64,000 bases of DNA, taken from an uncultured Lachnospiraceae bacterium (GTDB taxonomy: Bacteria; Bacillota; Clostridia; Lachnospirales; Lachnospiraceae). This document shows positions 37,762 to 47,667 of the stretch, in pieces. The stretch is taken from positions 1 through 64,000 of the forward strand of contig CAMJHQ010000009.1 of NCBI GenBank assembly GCA_946405625.1. Reading direction: 5' to 3'. The notes under the pieces are model-generated. The model was not told the origin of the DNA. It searched no databases and saw only the letters and a program-made list of their open reading frames with translations. Numbering within the stretch: position 1 is the stretch's first letter; every line of letters begins with the position of its first letter. Both the position numbers and the translations under genes were made by a program.

Positions 37762-38316
37762 TTACTCCAGGCCCATATCAATCTGAACAAGAGTATCTGA
37801 AAGGAAATACCATCTCGAACCATATTTATAAACATATCTGGTTATAAATCCGGTATTCTGCTTTGAAAATTCTGTACCTTCCAAATTCATGACCATGCTG
37901 AAAGTAACCTTATACATCTTTTTTGCTTTGAATTTAATATTATAAATCCTGCTTACGCTTTCGTTAAATTTCTCTAAAGTGCTGTCTTCAACCTTCTCTT
38001 TCTTAATTATCTTAAGATCTGAAAATGTTGCATCTGTCTGATAGGCCATGGCATTGGTTACAATATCATCAAGACTGATATCCATTCCTTCAGGCTTATA
38101 ATTGTCTCTCCATTTTTTCGGATAGCAGGCTGCTATATACTTTGCATTATTTTTGCTTCCTACTGCATCAAAATACTTTGAAATTGCCATCTTCATTGTC
38201 GGAGCTCCATCGCCGGCGATAATAAGAAATATTACTCCTGCGATAAGCAAAAAACCGAGCAATGTCCAAATGAGCTCTTTCATTTTTCTATTTAGGCGTT
38301 TTCTTCGCTTAGCCAT
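37762..38316 (-). CDS. Single-pass membrane protein, unknown function
   Basis: A 184-aa protein with a strongly basic N-terminus (MAKRRKRLNRKMKE), one membrane segment (about 14-35) and an extracytoplasmic domain of about 145 residues whose fold resembles the NTF2-like/DUF4878 type (ISKYFDAVGSKNNAKYIAACYPKKW), though this is uncertain. It sits between the fumarase beta gene (18 nt upstream) and the GGDEF protein (13 nt downstream), probably in one transcript. The ribosome binding site is weak (GGGG about 10 nt upstream). Confidence 0.7.
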   Translation of the reverse strand: MAKRRKRLNRKMKELIWTLLGFLLIAGVIFLIIAGDGAPTMKMAISKYFDAVGSKNNAKYIAACYPKKWRDNYKPEGMDISLDDIVTNAMAYQTDATFSDLKIIKKEKVEDSTLEKFNESVSRIYNIKFKAKKMYKVTFSMVMNLEGTEFSKQNTGFITRYVYKYGSRWYFLSDTLVQIDMGLE

Positions 38317-38334
38317 TAAATATATACCCCGTAA

Positions 38335-38892
38335 TTAATTCTGACTTTTAAGAAAATCCTCTACTGCACTCTCGTACAGATTATTTCCAAGACTATCAAC
38401 TATAACGATAACCGGGAGATCCTCTACATAAAGTTTTCTTATAGCTTCCGTTCCGAGATCGTCATAAGCTATTACTTCAGAACTTTTTATACATTTTGAC
38501 AGAAGAGCTCCCGCTCCTCCGACTGCAGCCATATATACTGCACCGTTCTCAACTATTGAATCTATTACTGCCTGACTTCTCTTTCCCTTTCCGATCATTC
38601 CGCTGAGCCCTCTGGATAGAAGTTCCGGAGTATATTTATCCATACGGCTTGATGTTGTAGGTCCCGCTGAGCCTATCACTGTACCGGGTCTGGCAGGAGT
38701 AGGTCCCAGATAATAGATAAAATTTCCGGAAATATCAAACGGAAGTTCTTCGCCACGGCCTATTGCTTCATACATCCTCTTATGAGCAGCATCCCTGGCT
38801 GTATATATAGTTCCGGTGAGATACAGATAATCTCCGGAACGAAGTGTTGATACGGTGTCTTTATCTATGGGAAGAGATATATGTTTTTCCAT
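38335..38892 (-). CDS. fumB: Fumarate hydratase, class I, beta subunit
   Basis: A 185-aa C-terminal-type subunit of the iron-sulfur fumarase: fumarate + water to malate, in the cytoplasm. The family motifs NFIYYLGPTPARPGTVIGS, GPTTSSRMDKYTPELL and MIGKGKRSQ are present. The length is typical of the separate beta subunit. L-tartrate dehydratase is the main alternative for this fold. The ATG is preceded by AAAGGAAATC. It is separated from the alpha subunit gene by an unusually long, highly structured 320-nt gap. Confidence 0.92.
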   Translation of the reverse strand: MEKHISLPIDKDTVSTLRSGDYLYLTGTIYTARDAAHKRMYEAIGRGEELPFDISGNFIYYLGPTPARPGTVIGSAGPTTSSRMDKYTPELLSRGLSGMIGKGKRSQAVIDSIVENGAVYMAAVGGAGALLSKCIKSSEVIAYDDLGTEAIRKLYVEDLPVIVIVDSLGNNLYESAVEDFLKSQN

Positions 38893-39213
38893 GATGGATT
38901 TCCTTTATAATTTATAATTGAGTTTAAACAATCGCAGGCGCGTCCTGCTTCGCAGTCCGACGTCGCTCCGCGACTCAAATACTACTGTTTTTTTTGTATC
39001 ACAATCGCAGGCGCGTCCTGCTTCGCAGTCCGACGTCGCTCCGCGACTCAAAGCCTGCGATGATGTATCAGCAGACTTAGACTATATTCAAACTAATCCT
39101 TCCGATTTTTGCAGGTTCCTTCGGAACCATATGACAGTGTTTCAGACAGTACGGCAGATAAATCTGCCTCCTGTCTATAACCCTGTCATCCGCTTACGCG
39201 GGCTTGCAAAAAT
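38893..39213 (-). other. Structured intergenic region between fumarase subunit genes
   Basis: This 320-nt gap contains no convincing gene. Its first part beyond the alpha-subunit stop folds into a multi-helix element (39104-39214), followed toward the beta subunit by two identical 52-bp repeats (38928-38979, 39001-39052), one of them closed by a flanking inverted repeat. The region is richer in GC than its surroundings. Confidence 0.8.
38928..39061 (-). repeat. Two identical 52-bp repeats forming a junction-like fold
   Basis: The 52-bp sequence at 38928-38979 recurs exactly at 39001-39052. Each holds two small hairpins, CTGC-TTC-GCAG and GTCGC-TCC-GCGAC, whose loops read GAA and GGA on the minus strand. 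In the second copy ATCGCAGGC (39004-39012) pairs with GCCTGCGAT (39053-39061), closing a three-way junction. The other copy lacks this partner. Confidence 0.85.
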
Positions 39214-39214
39214 C
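39104..39214 (-). ncRNA. Candidate structured RNA element in the fumarase mRNA
   Basis: Six uninterrupted helices are visible. A closing stem (39104-39113 with 39205-39214, 10 bp) begins at the alpha-subunit stop codon. Inside are GGTTCC-TTC-GGAACC (39114-39128), ATGACAG/CTGTCAT (39131-39137 with 39183-39189), AGACAG/CTGTCT (39144-39149 with 39171-39176), GGCAGA-TAAA-TCTGCC (39153-39168) and CCGC-TTAC-GCGG (39190-39201). On the transcribed minus strand the last has a GTAA (GNRA) tetraloop and the first hairpin a GAA triloop. It matches no riboswitch class I know. Confidence 0.5.
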
Positions 39215-40053
39215 TACAGGATTATTGTTTTATGTCTATCTACGTGACAGCACATGTTTACGCCTACCGGTAATCCGGCGATGTGGGTGGCATAGGTTTC
39301 TATGTTTACCGCAAGGGCTGTGGTTGTTCCACCGAGGCCGGCAGGGCCTATTCCAAGGCTGTTTATCTTTTCTAATAATTCTTTTTCAAGTTCAGCATAA
39401 TATGGGTTTTCGTTATGACTTCCGGGTTCTCTTGTAAGTGCTTTTTTGGAAAGCTTTGCAACAAGCTCGAAGTCCCCGCCTATTCCGACTCCGACTACAA
39501 AAGGAGGACATGCATTTGGACCTGCATCTTTAACTGTCTGTATTACAGCTTCCTTTACGCCCTCAACTCCGTCAGCCGGTTTAAGCATATAGAGCTTACT
39601 CATATTTTCACTACCGAATCCCTTCGGTGCAACTGTAATCTTTAACTGATCTCCGGATACGATATCATAATGAATTATAGCCGGTGTATTATCGTTGGTA
39701 TTTATTCTTTCCAACGGATCTCCGACTACTGATTTTCTGAGATATCCTTCTGTATATCCGCGTCTTACACCTTCGTTTATAGCATCTGTAAGATTTCCGT
39801 TAATGTGAAGATCCTGTCCGACTTCAATAAAGAATACAGCCATTCCTGTATCCTGACAGATCGGAATTCTGTCTTCTTTAGCTATATCCATATTTTCCGA
39901 AAGCTGACCGAGTACTTTTACTGCAAGAGGATTCTTCTCTGAATCCGCAGCTCTTCGGATACAACCTTCCATTTCTTCCGAAAGTTTAAGATTTGCTTCT
40001 ATACATATTTTTGCAACCGCTTCTGTTATAACGTCTGTATTTATTTCTCTCAT
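39214..40053 (-). CDS. fumA: Fumarate hydratase, class I, alpha subunit
   Basis: A 279-aa subunit carrying the 4Fe-4S cluster of two-subunit fumarase. Cluster cysteines are visible in RIPICQDTGMAVFF, GPNACPPFVVGVGIGG and VGVNMCCHVDRH, with the Gly-rich GIGPAGLGGTTTALAV near the C-terminus. The start at 40053 (MREINTDVIT) is better spaced from GAGG than the alternative ATG at 40062, which adds three residues. It follows a 69-aa membrane protein gene closely. In fermentative anaerobes the enzyme commonly runs toward fumarate for succinate or aspartate metabolism. Confidence 0.92.
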   Translation of the reverse strand: MREINTDVITEAVAKICIEANLKLSEEMEGCIRRAADSEKNPLAVKVLGQLSENMDIAKEDRIPICQDTGMAVFFIEVGQDLHINGNLTDAINEGVRRGYTEGYLRKSVVGDPLERINTNDNTPAIIHYDIVSGDQLKITVAPKGFGSENMSKLYMLKPADGVEGVKEAVIQTVKDAGPNACPPFVVGVGIGGDFELVAKLSKKALTREPGSHNENPYYAELEKELLEKINSLGIGPAGLGGTTTALAVNIETYATHIAGLPVGVNMCCHVDRHKTIIL

Positions 40054-40067
40054 TTCAGTCATATCCT

Positions 40068-40277
40068 CTATAAGAAGAAATCATCCTTCTCTCTCTTAAG
40101 AGTTCCTCTTCTCTCCTTGATAAAATTACTTATCTTTATAGCAACAAGAAAAACAAAGAGAATAACAATTATAACTCCAAGCCAGTATGCAATTCCCAAG
40201 AGAAGACGTTCAAGCTCTGAAGTCTTGGACATCTCTCCAATCTTATCGATTATCGATCCGAGTACAACTCTTCCCAT
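40068..40277 (-). CDS. Small single-pass membrane protein
   Basis: A 69-aa protein with one long hydrophobic segment (about 28-48, IAYWLGVIIVILFVFLVAIKI) and a basic C-terminal tail. The ATG at 40277 follows AGGAG with good spacing; an adjacent GTG would add only one residue. It lies between gyrA and the fumarase alpha gene, with only 6-15 nt to the latter. No family recognised. Confidence 0.65.
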   Translation of the reverse strand: MGRVVLGSIIDKIGEMSKTSELERLLLGIAYWLGVIIVILFVFLVAIKISNFIKERRGTLKREKDDFFL

Positions 40278-40324
40278 CACTTGTCTCCTAACTGATTCTT
40301 TTCCTCTTTATATAAAGTACAGTG

Positions 40325-40351
40325 CTGTGGGAATTATCATAATTCCCACAG
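40325..40351 (-). terminator. Hairpin downstream of gyrA
   Basis: CTGTGGGAATTAT/ATAATTCCCACAG is an almost perfect 13-bp palindrome 12 nt beyond the gyrA stop. The minus strand after it lacks a clear T-run, so it may be a processing or attenuation structure, not a full terminator. Confidence 0.6.
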
Positions 40352-40362
40352 TCTGACAAAAT

Positions 40363-42963
40363 TTATTCCTCGTCTCCGGAATCTTCTGATGCATTTGCCT
40401 CATTTGTTTCAGTATCATCAGTCTCTGCAGCATCTGCTTCCTCTGATACTTCACCTTCAGCAGCTTCAATGCCGGATTCATCGATTTCTTCATCATCACT
40501 TGTCTTTTCGGTCTGTCTTACCTTAGCGATGCTTGCAACCTGAACATTATCTTTCAGATCTATAAGTTTTACACCGGATGTGATTCTTCCGTATTCGGAT
40601 ATCTCTGCACATCTCAGCTGAATGATAATTCCGCCTGTTGTGATCATCATTATCTCATGATCTTCATTAACAGCTTTAACACCTACAATATTTCCGGTCT
40701 TTTCTGTGAGCTTATAGCACTTAAGTCCCATACCGCCACGTTTCTGAACCTTGAAATCCTTGATAGGAGTTCTCTTACCCATACCGTTTTCAGATACAAT
40801 GAGAAGATCTTCACCCTGGGTATTCATCTGCATTCCGACTATCTCATCGCCTTCATCGAGATTCATACCGATAACACCCATTGAAGCACGTCCTGTACTT
40901 CTTACATCTGTATCCTTGAAACGTATGCACATTCCGTTCTTTGTTACAAGGAATACATCTCTTGTATTATCTGTTGTCTTAACCTCGATCAGCTCATCAT
41001 CCTCTCTGAGATTAATACCGATAAGACCGTTCTTTCTTATGTTGAGATAATCATTTTCAGGAGTCTTCTTTACGAGACCCTTCTTTGTACACATAATGAG
41101 ATACTTATTCTCTGAGAACTGTCTGATAGGGATTATTGCAGATACCTTCTCTCCACCCTCAAGCTGAAGAAGATTAACTATAGCGGTACCTCTTGCAGTT
41201 CTTCCGGCTTCCGGAATCTGATAAGTACGAAGCTTATAAACTCTACCTCTGTTTGTAAAGAAGAGAATATAATTCAGCGTCGTAGTCATAAGAAGATCTT
41301 CGATATAATCATCTTCAATGGTCTGCATTCCCTTTATACCCTTGCCTCCGCGGCCTTGAGCATGGAAATTATCCACAGTCATTCTCTTGATATATCCGAG
41401 ATGCGTCATTGCTATAACAACCTGCTCATCATCGATCAGATCATCTTCTGTGAAGTCTCCTACATCTATTCCTATCTTTGTTCTTCTGTCATCTCCGTAC
41501 TTGTCGGCGATGATTGATATTTCATCTCTTATTACAGTAAGAAGTTTATTCTTATCTGCAAGTATTGCTTTCAGTTCGGCTATAGTTTCCTGAAGAGCCT
41601 TATACTCTGCTTCAAGCTTCTCTCTTTCGAGACCTGTCAGAGCACGAAGTCTCATATCAACAATAGCCTTCGCCTGAGTTTCCGTAAGTCCGAACCTTTC
41701 AATAAGGGATGCAACTGCAGCCGCTACATTTTCCGAACCTCTGATTATCTTTATTACTTCATCTATGTTATCGATAGCAATTAAGAGACCTTCTAAAATG
41801 TGAGCTCTCTCTTCTGCTTTTCCGAGATCATACTTGGTTCTTCTTGTTACTACATTTTCCTGATGTCTGATGTAATACTTCAGCATATCAAGAATATTGA
41901 GCACCTTAGGCTCATTGTTAACAAGAGCAAGCATATTTACACCAAAGGTATCCTCAAGCTGTGTATGCTTGTAAAGGTTATTGAGAAGCAGATTTGCATT
42001 AACATCCGCACGAAGCTCAATAACTATACGCATTCCTTCACGTGATGATTCATCACGGAGATCTGTGATTCCGTCTACTTTCTTATTCTTTACAAGTTCT
42101 GCAATCTTCTGAATAAGAAGTGCCTTATTTACATAGTAAGGAAGCTCGGTTACAACGATTCTCTGCTTTCCCTTTGCCATAGGCTCGATGTTAGATACGG
42201 CACGAACTCTTATCTTACCGCGGCCTGTTCTGTAAGCTTCATCTATTCCGCGTCGACCGAGAATTTCAGCACCTGTAGGAAAATCAGGTCCCTTAATAAT
42301 CTCCATAACTTCTTCAATAGAAGTATCTCTGGATTCTTCAACCTTATTATTTATGATCTTTACAACAGCACCAATAACCTCACGAAGATTGTGAGGAGGA
42401 ATATTTGTTGCCATACCTACTGCTATACCGGATGTTCCGTTTACAAGAAGATTAGGATAACGACTCGGCAGAACCGTTGGCTCCTTCTCTGTCTCATCGA
42501 AGTTAGGTATAAAATCTACTGTATCTTTACCTATATCAGCCAGCATTTCCATGGAAATTTTTGAGAGCCTTGCCTCTGTATATCGCATGGCAGCTGCACC
42601 GTCACCATCCATAGAACCGAAATTACCGTGTCCGTCTACAAGCGGATACCTGGTATTCCATTCCTGTGCGAGCTTAACAAGAGCATCATATATTGATGAA
42701 TCACCGTGTGGATGATATTTACCCATTGTATCACCGACAATACGGGCACATTTTCTGTGTGGTTTGTCGGGACCGTTATTCAGCTCTATCATGGAATACA
42801 TGATTCTTCTCTGAACAGGTTTAAGACCATCTCTTACATCCGGTAATGCACGTGATGCAATAACAGACATGGCATAGTCTATATAGGAGTTTTCCATAGT
42901 TTTCTTAAGATCGACTTCCTTCACGTCATCACGTGGTCTGTCAAAAATCTTATCGTCATCCAT
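40363..42963 (-). CDS. gyrA: DNA gyrase subunit A
   Basis: An 866-aa breakage-reunion subunit of gyrase, which introduces negative supercoils. The N-terminus includes [16 protein letters not shown] and the catalytic Tyr region [12 protein letters not shown] (usually AAMRYTE; Tyr about 122). The QRDR-like segment [14 protein letters not shown] carries Ser and Asp at the positions linked to quinolone sensitivity. The C-terminal beta-pinwheel shows GyrA-box-like [11 protein letters not shown] (about 540). An acidic Glu/Asp/Ala tail of about 45 residues ends the protein. GAGG precedes the ATG. It is separated from gyrB by a 330-nt hairpin array. Confidence 0.97.
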   Translation of the reverse strand: MDDDKIFDRPRDDVKEVDLKKTMENSYIDYAMSVIASRALPDVRDGLKPVQRRIMYSMIELNNGPDKPHRKCARIVGDTMGKYHPHGDSSIYDALVKLAQEWNTRYPLVDGHGNFGSMDGDGAAAMRYTEARLSKISMEMLADIGKDTVDFIPNFDETEKEPTVLPSRYPNLLVNGTSGIAVGMATNIPPHNLREVIGAVVKIINNKVEESRDTSIEEVMEIIKGPDFPTGAEILGRRGIDEAYRTGRGKIRVRAVSNIEPMAKGKQRIVVTELPYYVNKALLIQKIAELVKNKKVDGITDLRDESSREGMRIVIELRADVNANLLLNNLYKHTQLEDTFGVNMLALVNNEPKVLNILDMLKYYIRHQENVVTRRTKYDLGKAEERAHILEGLLIAIDNIDEVIKIIRGSENVAAAVASLIERFGLTETQAKAIVDMRLRALTGLEREKLEAEYKALQETIAELKAILADKNKLLTVIRDEISIIADKYGDDRRTKIGIDVGDFTEDDLIDDEQVVIAMTHLGYIKRMTVDNFHAQGRGGKGIKGMQTIEDDYIEDLLMTTTLNYILFFTNRGRVYKLRTYQIPEAGRTARGTAIVNLLQLEGGEKVSAIIPIRQFSENKYLIMCTKKGLVKKTPENDYLNIRKNGLIGINLREDDELIEVKTTDNTRDVFLVTKNGMCIRFKDTDVRSTGRASMGVIGMNLDEGDEIVGMQMNTQGEDLLIVSENGMGKRTPIKDFKVQKRGGMGLKCYKLTEKTGNIVGVKAVNEDHEIMMITTGGIIIQLRCAEISEYGRITSGVKLIDLKDNVQVASIAKVRQTEKTSDDEEIDESGIEAAEGEVSEEADAAETDDTETNEANASEDSGDEE

Positions 42964-43293
42964 TTAATCTACCTCAATTATATTAATTAAATAAGCAATT
43001 CCCTGGTCCTAAATGCACTAAAGTTTTGCTTTGCAAAACTTTGCATCCGCTTCGCGTATGCTCCGTGCTTCGCACGGGTGTCCTTCGCTTCGCTCAGGAT
43101 TCCAGGAGCACCTCGGCTCTTCGAGCCGTATCCTGGAACTTATATGATGTCAATATGTGATTCTTCGAATCACATATTGGATTCCTCACCTTCTGTGAGT
43201 AATCGCGCTGCTTCGCAGTCGCACACCGTTTCACTTCTTCGAAGCTCACGGCCACGGGTCCCTCTTTCGCTTCGCTCAAGCAATCCCGTGGTC
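42964..43293 (-). repeat. Array of hairpins between gyrB and gyrA
   Basis: About ten inverted repeats sit end to end. Examples are AAGTTTTGC-TTT-GCAAAACTT (43021-43041), CCGTGC-TTC-GCACGG (43063-43077), CGGCTC-TTC-GAGCCG inside TTCCAGGA/TCCTGGAA (43100-43138), a 13-bp stem with TTC loop (43151-43179), CTGC-TTC-GCAG (43208-43218), CTTC-TTC-GAAG inside CCGT/ACGG (43226-43251) and CCACGGG/CCCGTGG (43252-43291). On the transcribed strand most loops read GAA. The motif GCTTCGC occurs five times. No gene is supported here. Confidence 0.85.
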
Positions 43294-45261
43294 TTATATA
43301 TCTAAGTTCTTTACAAACTTTGCGTTCTCTTCGATGAACTTCTTACGAGGTTCAACATTGTCACCCATAAGAATATTAAAGGTGACATCTACTTCGGATT
43401 CATCCTCTCCGTCTATAGCAACCTTGAGAAGTATTCTCTTCTCAGGATCCATAGTTGTATCCCAAAGCTGATCTGCATCCATCTCACCAAGACCTTTGTA
43501 ACGCTGAACCTTATTGTTCTGATCACGTCCAACTTCTTCAATGATGGAAGCAAGTTCCTCATCACTGTAGGCATACCAGAACTTCTTGTTCTTCTCAAGT
43601 CTATAAAGTGGAGGCTGAGCCAGATATACATGTCCCTGTCTGATAAGTTCAGGCATGAATCTATAGAAGAAAGTAAGTAAGAGCGTTGCGATATGTGCAC
43701 CGTCTACGTCGGCATCGGTCATGATGATGATCTTATCATAACGAAGCTTTTCTATATCGAAATTCTCATGAATACCTGTTCCGAAGGCTGTTATCATAGC
43801 CTGGATTTCTTTATTCTCTAAGATATGATCGATACGTGCTTTTTCTACATTAAGTATTTTACCTCTGAGAGGAAGGATAGCCTGTGTTGCTCTGTTACGT
43901 GCAGTCTTTGCTGAACCGCCGGCGGAATCTCCCTCAACGATATATATTTCACAATTCTTCGGATTCTTATCCGAACAATCTGCAAGCTTACCCGGAAGTG
44001 ACATTCCCTCGGTAAGGTTATTCTTTCTAGCAACATCTCTGGCTTTTCTCGCAGCAATACGTGCTCTCTGAGCTGTTACCGCTTTATCTACGATAGCTCT
44101 TGCAACTGAAGGATTCTGCTCAAGGAAATAAACAAGCTGCTCATTCATTACGGATTCAACTGCAGTTCTTGCAGGTGCATTTCCGAGCTTCTGCTTAGTC
44201 TGACCTTCAAACTGAGGATCTTCAATCTTTACACTGATAATAGCTGTAAGTCCTTCACGAAGATCTTCACCCGAAAGATTATCATCCTTCTCCTTAAGGA
44301 TCTTCATGTTTCTTGCATAATCATTAAATACCTTTGTAATGGCACTTCTGAATCCTGTAAGGTGCATACCGCCTTCAGGAGTAACTATGTTATTAACAAA
44401 GCTGTATACTGTTTCGTTATAGGAATTATTATGCTGAAGAGCAACCTCAACATAAATATCATCCCTTGTTCCTTCGCAATAGATTACCTTGTCATATATA
44501 GGAGTCTTATGTCTGTTGAGATACTCAACAAATTCTTTAATTCCACCCTCATAATGAAAGGTTTCCTTCTTTGGCTCCCAAGCTTCACTTCTTTCAGCAA
44601 ACTCTTCATCAGTCTCTTCCTCTTCTTTAACAGGAGGTCTGAGATCTGTTATGGATATCTTAAGACCCTTTGTAAGAAATGCTGTTTCACGAAGTCTTAC
44701 TCTGAGAGTATTATAATCATATATAGTATCATCAAAGATAGTTCCGTCCGGTTTAAATGTAACCTTTGTTCCCGTCTTATCGGTTTTTCCTATCTCTTTG
44801 AGGTCGTAACAGATATTTCCTCTCTCATATCTCTGCTTAAATATTTTTCCTTCTCTTGATACTTCAACTTCAAGCCAGTCGGAAAGAGCATTAACAACTG
44901 AAGAACCAACACCGTGAAGTCCACCTGATACCTTATATCCTCCACCACCGAACTTTCCTCCGGCATGAAGAACCGTAAATACAACTTCAACAGCAGGTCT
45001 TCCAGCCTTTTTCTGTATTCCTACCGGAATACCTCTTCCGTTATCTATTACGGTAATTGAATTATCTTCGTTAATAAAAACTTCTATTTCCGTACAGAAT
45101 CCTGCAAGTGCTTCATCAACCGAATTGTCTACTATCTCATAAACAAGATGATGAAGTCCTCTCGATGAGGTACTTCCTATATACATACCGGGTCTTTTAC
45201 GAACTGCTTCAAGACCTTCCAGAATCTGTATCTGTTCAGCACCATAATTATTCTGTTCCAT
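43294..45261 (-). CDS. gyrB: DNA gyrase subunit B
   Basis: A 655-aa ATPase subunit of gyrase. The GHKL ATPase domain shows [23 protein letters not shown] and [15 protein letters not shown]. The TOPRIM domain has [15 protein letters not shown] and DADVDGAHI, and the C-terminal motif is [15 protein letters not shown]. The length is standard for Firmicutes. Its start overlaps the recF stop by 14 nt, so translation is coupled within the dnaA-dnaN-yaaA-recF-gyrB operon. Confidence 0.97.
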   Translation of the reverse strand: MEQNNYGAEQIQILEGLEAVRKRPGMYIGSTSSRGLHHLVYEIVDNSVDEALAGFCTEIEVFINEDNSITVIDNGRGIPVGIQKKAGRPAVEVVFTVLHAGGKFGGGGYKVSGGLHGVGSSVVNALSDWLEVEVSREGKIFKQRYERGNICYDLKEIGKTDKTGTKVTFKPDGTIFDDTIYDYNTLRVRLRETAFLTKGLKISITDLRPPVKEEEETDEEFAERSEAWEPKKETFHYEGGIKEFVEYLNRHKTPIYDKVIYCEGTRDDIYVEVALQHNNSYNETVYSFVNNIVTPEGGMHLTGFRSAITKVFNDYARNMKILKEKDDNLSGEDLREGLTAIISVKIEDPQFEGQTKQKLGNAPARTAVESVMNEQLVYFLEQNPSVARAIVDKAVTAQRARIAARKARDVARKNNLTEGMSLPGKLADCSDKNPKNCEIYIVEGDSAGGSAKTARNRATQAILPLRGKILNVEKARIDHILENKEIQAMITAFGTGIHENFDIEKLRYDKIIIMTDADVDGAHIATLLLTFFYRFMPELIRQGHVYLAQPPLYRLEKNKKFWYAYSDEELASIIEEVGRDQNNKVQRYKGLGEMDADQLWDTTMDPEKRILLKVAIDGEDESEVDVTFNILMGDNVEPRKKFIEENAKFVKNLDI

Positions 45262-46345
45262 TACGGACCTCCCTTACTACGCCATTTTCTACTTTGTAAA
45301 TCTTATCTATACTAATTCTTTCTTTTATGAAATCATCATATCCCGTACAGGTTATGATGGTCTGTATTCCTTCAAGACTTTTTAAAAGACAATCTCTTCT
45401 TTTACTGTCAAGCTCTGACATTACATCATCAAGAAGAAGTATCGGACTGTCATTTATTATCTTCTTAACCAACTCAATTTCTGCAAGCTTAAGTGATAAA
45501 GCTGCAGTTCTCTGCTGACCCTGAGAACCAAATACTCTTACATCTCTTCCGTTTATAATGATTCCGAAATCATCTCTCTGAGGACCTGAAAGAGTTGAAT
45601 TATTCTTTATATCAGCTTCTCTTTTCTGCTTAAGACTATCAGAAAAACTATCTTCTGTTACATTTGGTTCATAAACTATTTCTATACTTTCTTTTCCTGA
45701 AGTAAGATTATTATGGATATCCTTTATTATATCGTTCAGCATACTCAGAAAATTTCTTCTTTCTCTGATAACCGATGTGCCGAACTGAATAAGCTGATCA
45801 TCCCATATATCAAGTGTTTCCTTCAAAGAAGAATTAAAATATATCTGTCTCAGAACACTGTTTCTCTGATCAAGAACCTTATTATAATTTAGCAGGTTAC
45901 TGTAATAGAGTCTGCTTAATTGGCAGATCTCCATATCCATAAATCTTCTTCTTTCACCCGGACCGTTCTTTACAACAGACAGATCTTCAGGTGAAAAGAA
46001 TATGATATTTATCATTCCGAAAAGTTCGGTGGATCTCTTAATTGAGATTCCGTCTATAGCAGCTCCTTTTGCTCCGTTTTTTCTCAGATGCATATCAATT
46101 CTATGACCAACATCCCTCTTTTTGAGATTTACACGGATATGAGCTTCCTCACTCCCGAATTCTATAATATCTTTATCTTTAGAATTTTTATGTGACTTTG
46201 TTGTAGCAGCTATAAACAGAGCTTCAAGTATATTCGTTTTTCCCTGTGCATTTTCTCCATACAGAATATTAATTCCGTTGCTGAAGTTGATATCCAGATT
46301 TTTATAATTTCTGAAATTTTTTAAAGCAAGAGATTCAACGTACAT
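45248..46345 (-). CDS. recF: DNA replication/repair protein RecF
   Basis: A 365-aa SMC-like ATPase that helps load RecA at gaps. Walker A is [15 protein letters not shown] (about 32-46), the signature is [16 protein letters not shown] with [19 protein letters not shown], and Walker B is [13 protein letters not shown]. Start ATG 46345 overlaps the yaaA stop by 11 nt and is preceded by GAGGTAT. A longer in-frame reading would extend into yaaA and was rejected. Confidence 0.95.
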   Translation of the reverse strand: MYVESLALKNFRNYKNLDINFSNGINILYGENAQGKTNILEALFIAATTKSHKNSKDKDIIEFGSEEAHIRVNLKKRDVGHRIDMHLRKNGAKGAAIDGISIKRSTELFGMINIIFFSPEDLSVVKNGPGERRRFMDMEICQLSRLYYSNLLNYNKVLDQRNSVLRQIYFNSSLKETLDIWDDQLIQFGTSVIRERRNFLSMLNDIIKDIHNNLTSGKESIEIVYEPNVTEDSFSDSLKQKREADIKNNSTLSGPQRDDFGIIINGRDVRVFGSQGQQRTAALSLKLAEIELVKKIINDSPILLLDDVMSELDSKRRDCLLKSLEGIQTIITCTGYDDFIKERISIDKIYKVENGVVREVRNGTE

Positions 46346-46541
46346 ATACCTCTTCACCTTTATATGAAAATGTATCGCCCGAATAAAGCTTTTTTCCTCT
46401 TCTTGTATCGGTTTCTCCGTTAACCATAACTTCACCGTTCTGGATAACTTCCTTTGCCTCAACTCCCGAATCAACAAGTCCGGCAAGCTTCATAGCCTGC
46501 CCGAGTTTTATAAATTCATCTTTAATGGTTATTTCTTTCAT
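46335..46541 (-). CDS. yaaA: S4-domain protein YaaA (RNA-binding)
   Basis: A 68-aa protein that is a single S4 RNA-binding fold (IKLGQAMKLAGLVDSGVEAKE, then VMVNGETDTRRGKKLYSGD). Its place between dnaN and recF is conserved across Firmicutes, where the protein has been linked to ribosome biogenesis. Start ATG 46541 behind AAGGAATC. It ends inside recF. Confidence 0.92.
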   Translation of the reverse strand: MKEITIKDEFIKLGQAMKLAGLVDSGVEAKEVIQNGEVMVNGETDTRRGKKLYSGDTFSYKGEEVYVR

Positions 46542-46551
46542 ATGATTCCTT

Positions 46552-47667
46552 CTAATAAGCATCAACATTTATATTTATCGGAAGAACGATATATATAAAT
46601 GTGCTTTCATCATTTCTGATAATACAAGGACTCTTTGAATCCTTCATGTATATGTTTACCTTATCATCATCTATTACACTGAGAGCATCCATGATAAAGC
46701 TTGGATTGAAACCTATTACTATTTCATTTCCTTCCTTCTCTATATCAATATAATCATTGAATGAACCCTTATTTGTATCGATGCGGATATACATTATGTC
46801 ATTATTCTTGATCTTAACAATAATAGGCTTACGATCTGATTCCTGAATAAGGAGACTTGCTCTGCTTATACATCCCATAAGTTCCTGGCGATTAGCCTTA
46901 ACCATAAGTGAATGATCCATTGAAAGCATATGAGTTATCTTAAAATAATCTCCTTCAATGAGTCTTGATACAACTCTTGTATCTTCAAACTCGAAAAGCA
47001 TATGTGAATCAGTGAAGTAGATAACAACATCATCATCAGCTCCACCGTTTACTATTCTGACAACATCCTTAAGTGTTTTACCCGGAACTATAGCATCAAT
47101 ATCAGAATTGTCTCCCTTAAGTGAAACCTTTCTCATAGATATTCTGCTTCCGTCAAGAGATGTAACTGTAAGCTCATTGTTCTTAACTTCAAAATGCTCA
47201 CCGGTCATCATTCTTGAATTTTCATTATCAGATACTGAGAAAATAGTCTGTCTTACTATATCTCTGAAACCGAGCTGTGAAATAGTTATACTCTTTTCTT
47301 TTTCAACTACCGGGAATTCAGGAAAATCTGTTCCATCCCAATAAGGAACTTCAAATTCCGTTTTCTCACATTTAATCTCAACTCTGTAATCACTGTTAGT
47401 TATGATATCAACTTCACTGTCATTCAGATTTCTGATGATATCCGAAAAGAGCTTTGCACTTACGGCAGCTACACCCTCATCAATGATAGTACCTTCAACG
47501 AAGGTTTCGATACCAAGAGTAAGATTATTAGCAGTAAGCTTTATACGTCCATTCTTTGCCTCTATAAGAATGCATTCAAGAATAGGTCTTGTTGTTTTTA
47601 CAGCAACTGCCTTTGAAACAATATTTATTGCTGTAAGAAGATTTGATTTTTTAATCTTAAGATTCAT
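46552..47667 (-). CDS. dnaN: DNA polymerase III beta subunit (sliding clamp)
   Basis: A 371-aa ring clamp subunit. The family is recognised from the N-terminal LLTAINIVSKAVAVKTTRPILECILIEA, EVPYWDGTDFPEFP and the C-terminal sequence VIGFNPSFIMDALSVI followed by PCIIR. The C-terminal end (YIVLPININVDAY) departs from the common MPMR ending. The gene lies 243 nt after dnaA and 10 nt before yaaA. Confidence 0.95.
   Translation of the reverse strand: MNLKIKKSNLLTAINIVSKAVAVKTTRPILECILIEAKNGRIKLTANNLTLGIETFVEGTIIDEGVAAVSAKLFSDIIRNLNDSEVDIITNSDYRVEIKCEKTEFEVPYWDGTDFPEFPVVEKEKSITISQLGFRDIVRQTIFSVSDNENSRMMTGEHFEVKNNELTVTSLDGSRISMRKVSLKGDNSDIDAIVPGKTLKDVVRIVNGGADDDVVIYFTDSHMLFEFEDTRVVSRLIEGDYFKITHMLSMDHSLMVKANRQELMGCISRASLLIQESDRKPIIVKIKNNDIMYIRIDTNKGSFNDYIDIEKEGNEIVIGFNPSFIMDALSVIDDDKVNIYMKDSKSPCIIRNDESTFIYIVLPININVDAY

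Noticed and set aside
39104..39214. A tRNA-like or transfer RNA pseudogene
   Set aside because: The arms do not give a T-loop or anticodon stem of tRNA type, and the closing stem is too long.
38918..39247. Open frame of about 109 codons across the fumarase intergenic region
   Set aside because: It runs antisense to the operon through the hairpins and repeats and its codons follow the repeats. It has no convincing ribosome binding site.
43078..43305. Open frames in the gyrB-gyrA gap on both strands
   Set aside because: They are produced by the GC-rich hairpin units, show Ser/Arg-rich low-complexity translation and no start signal.
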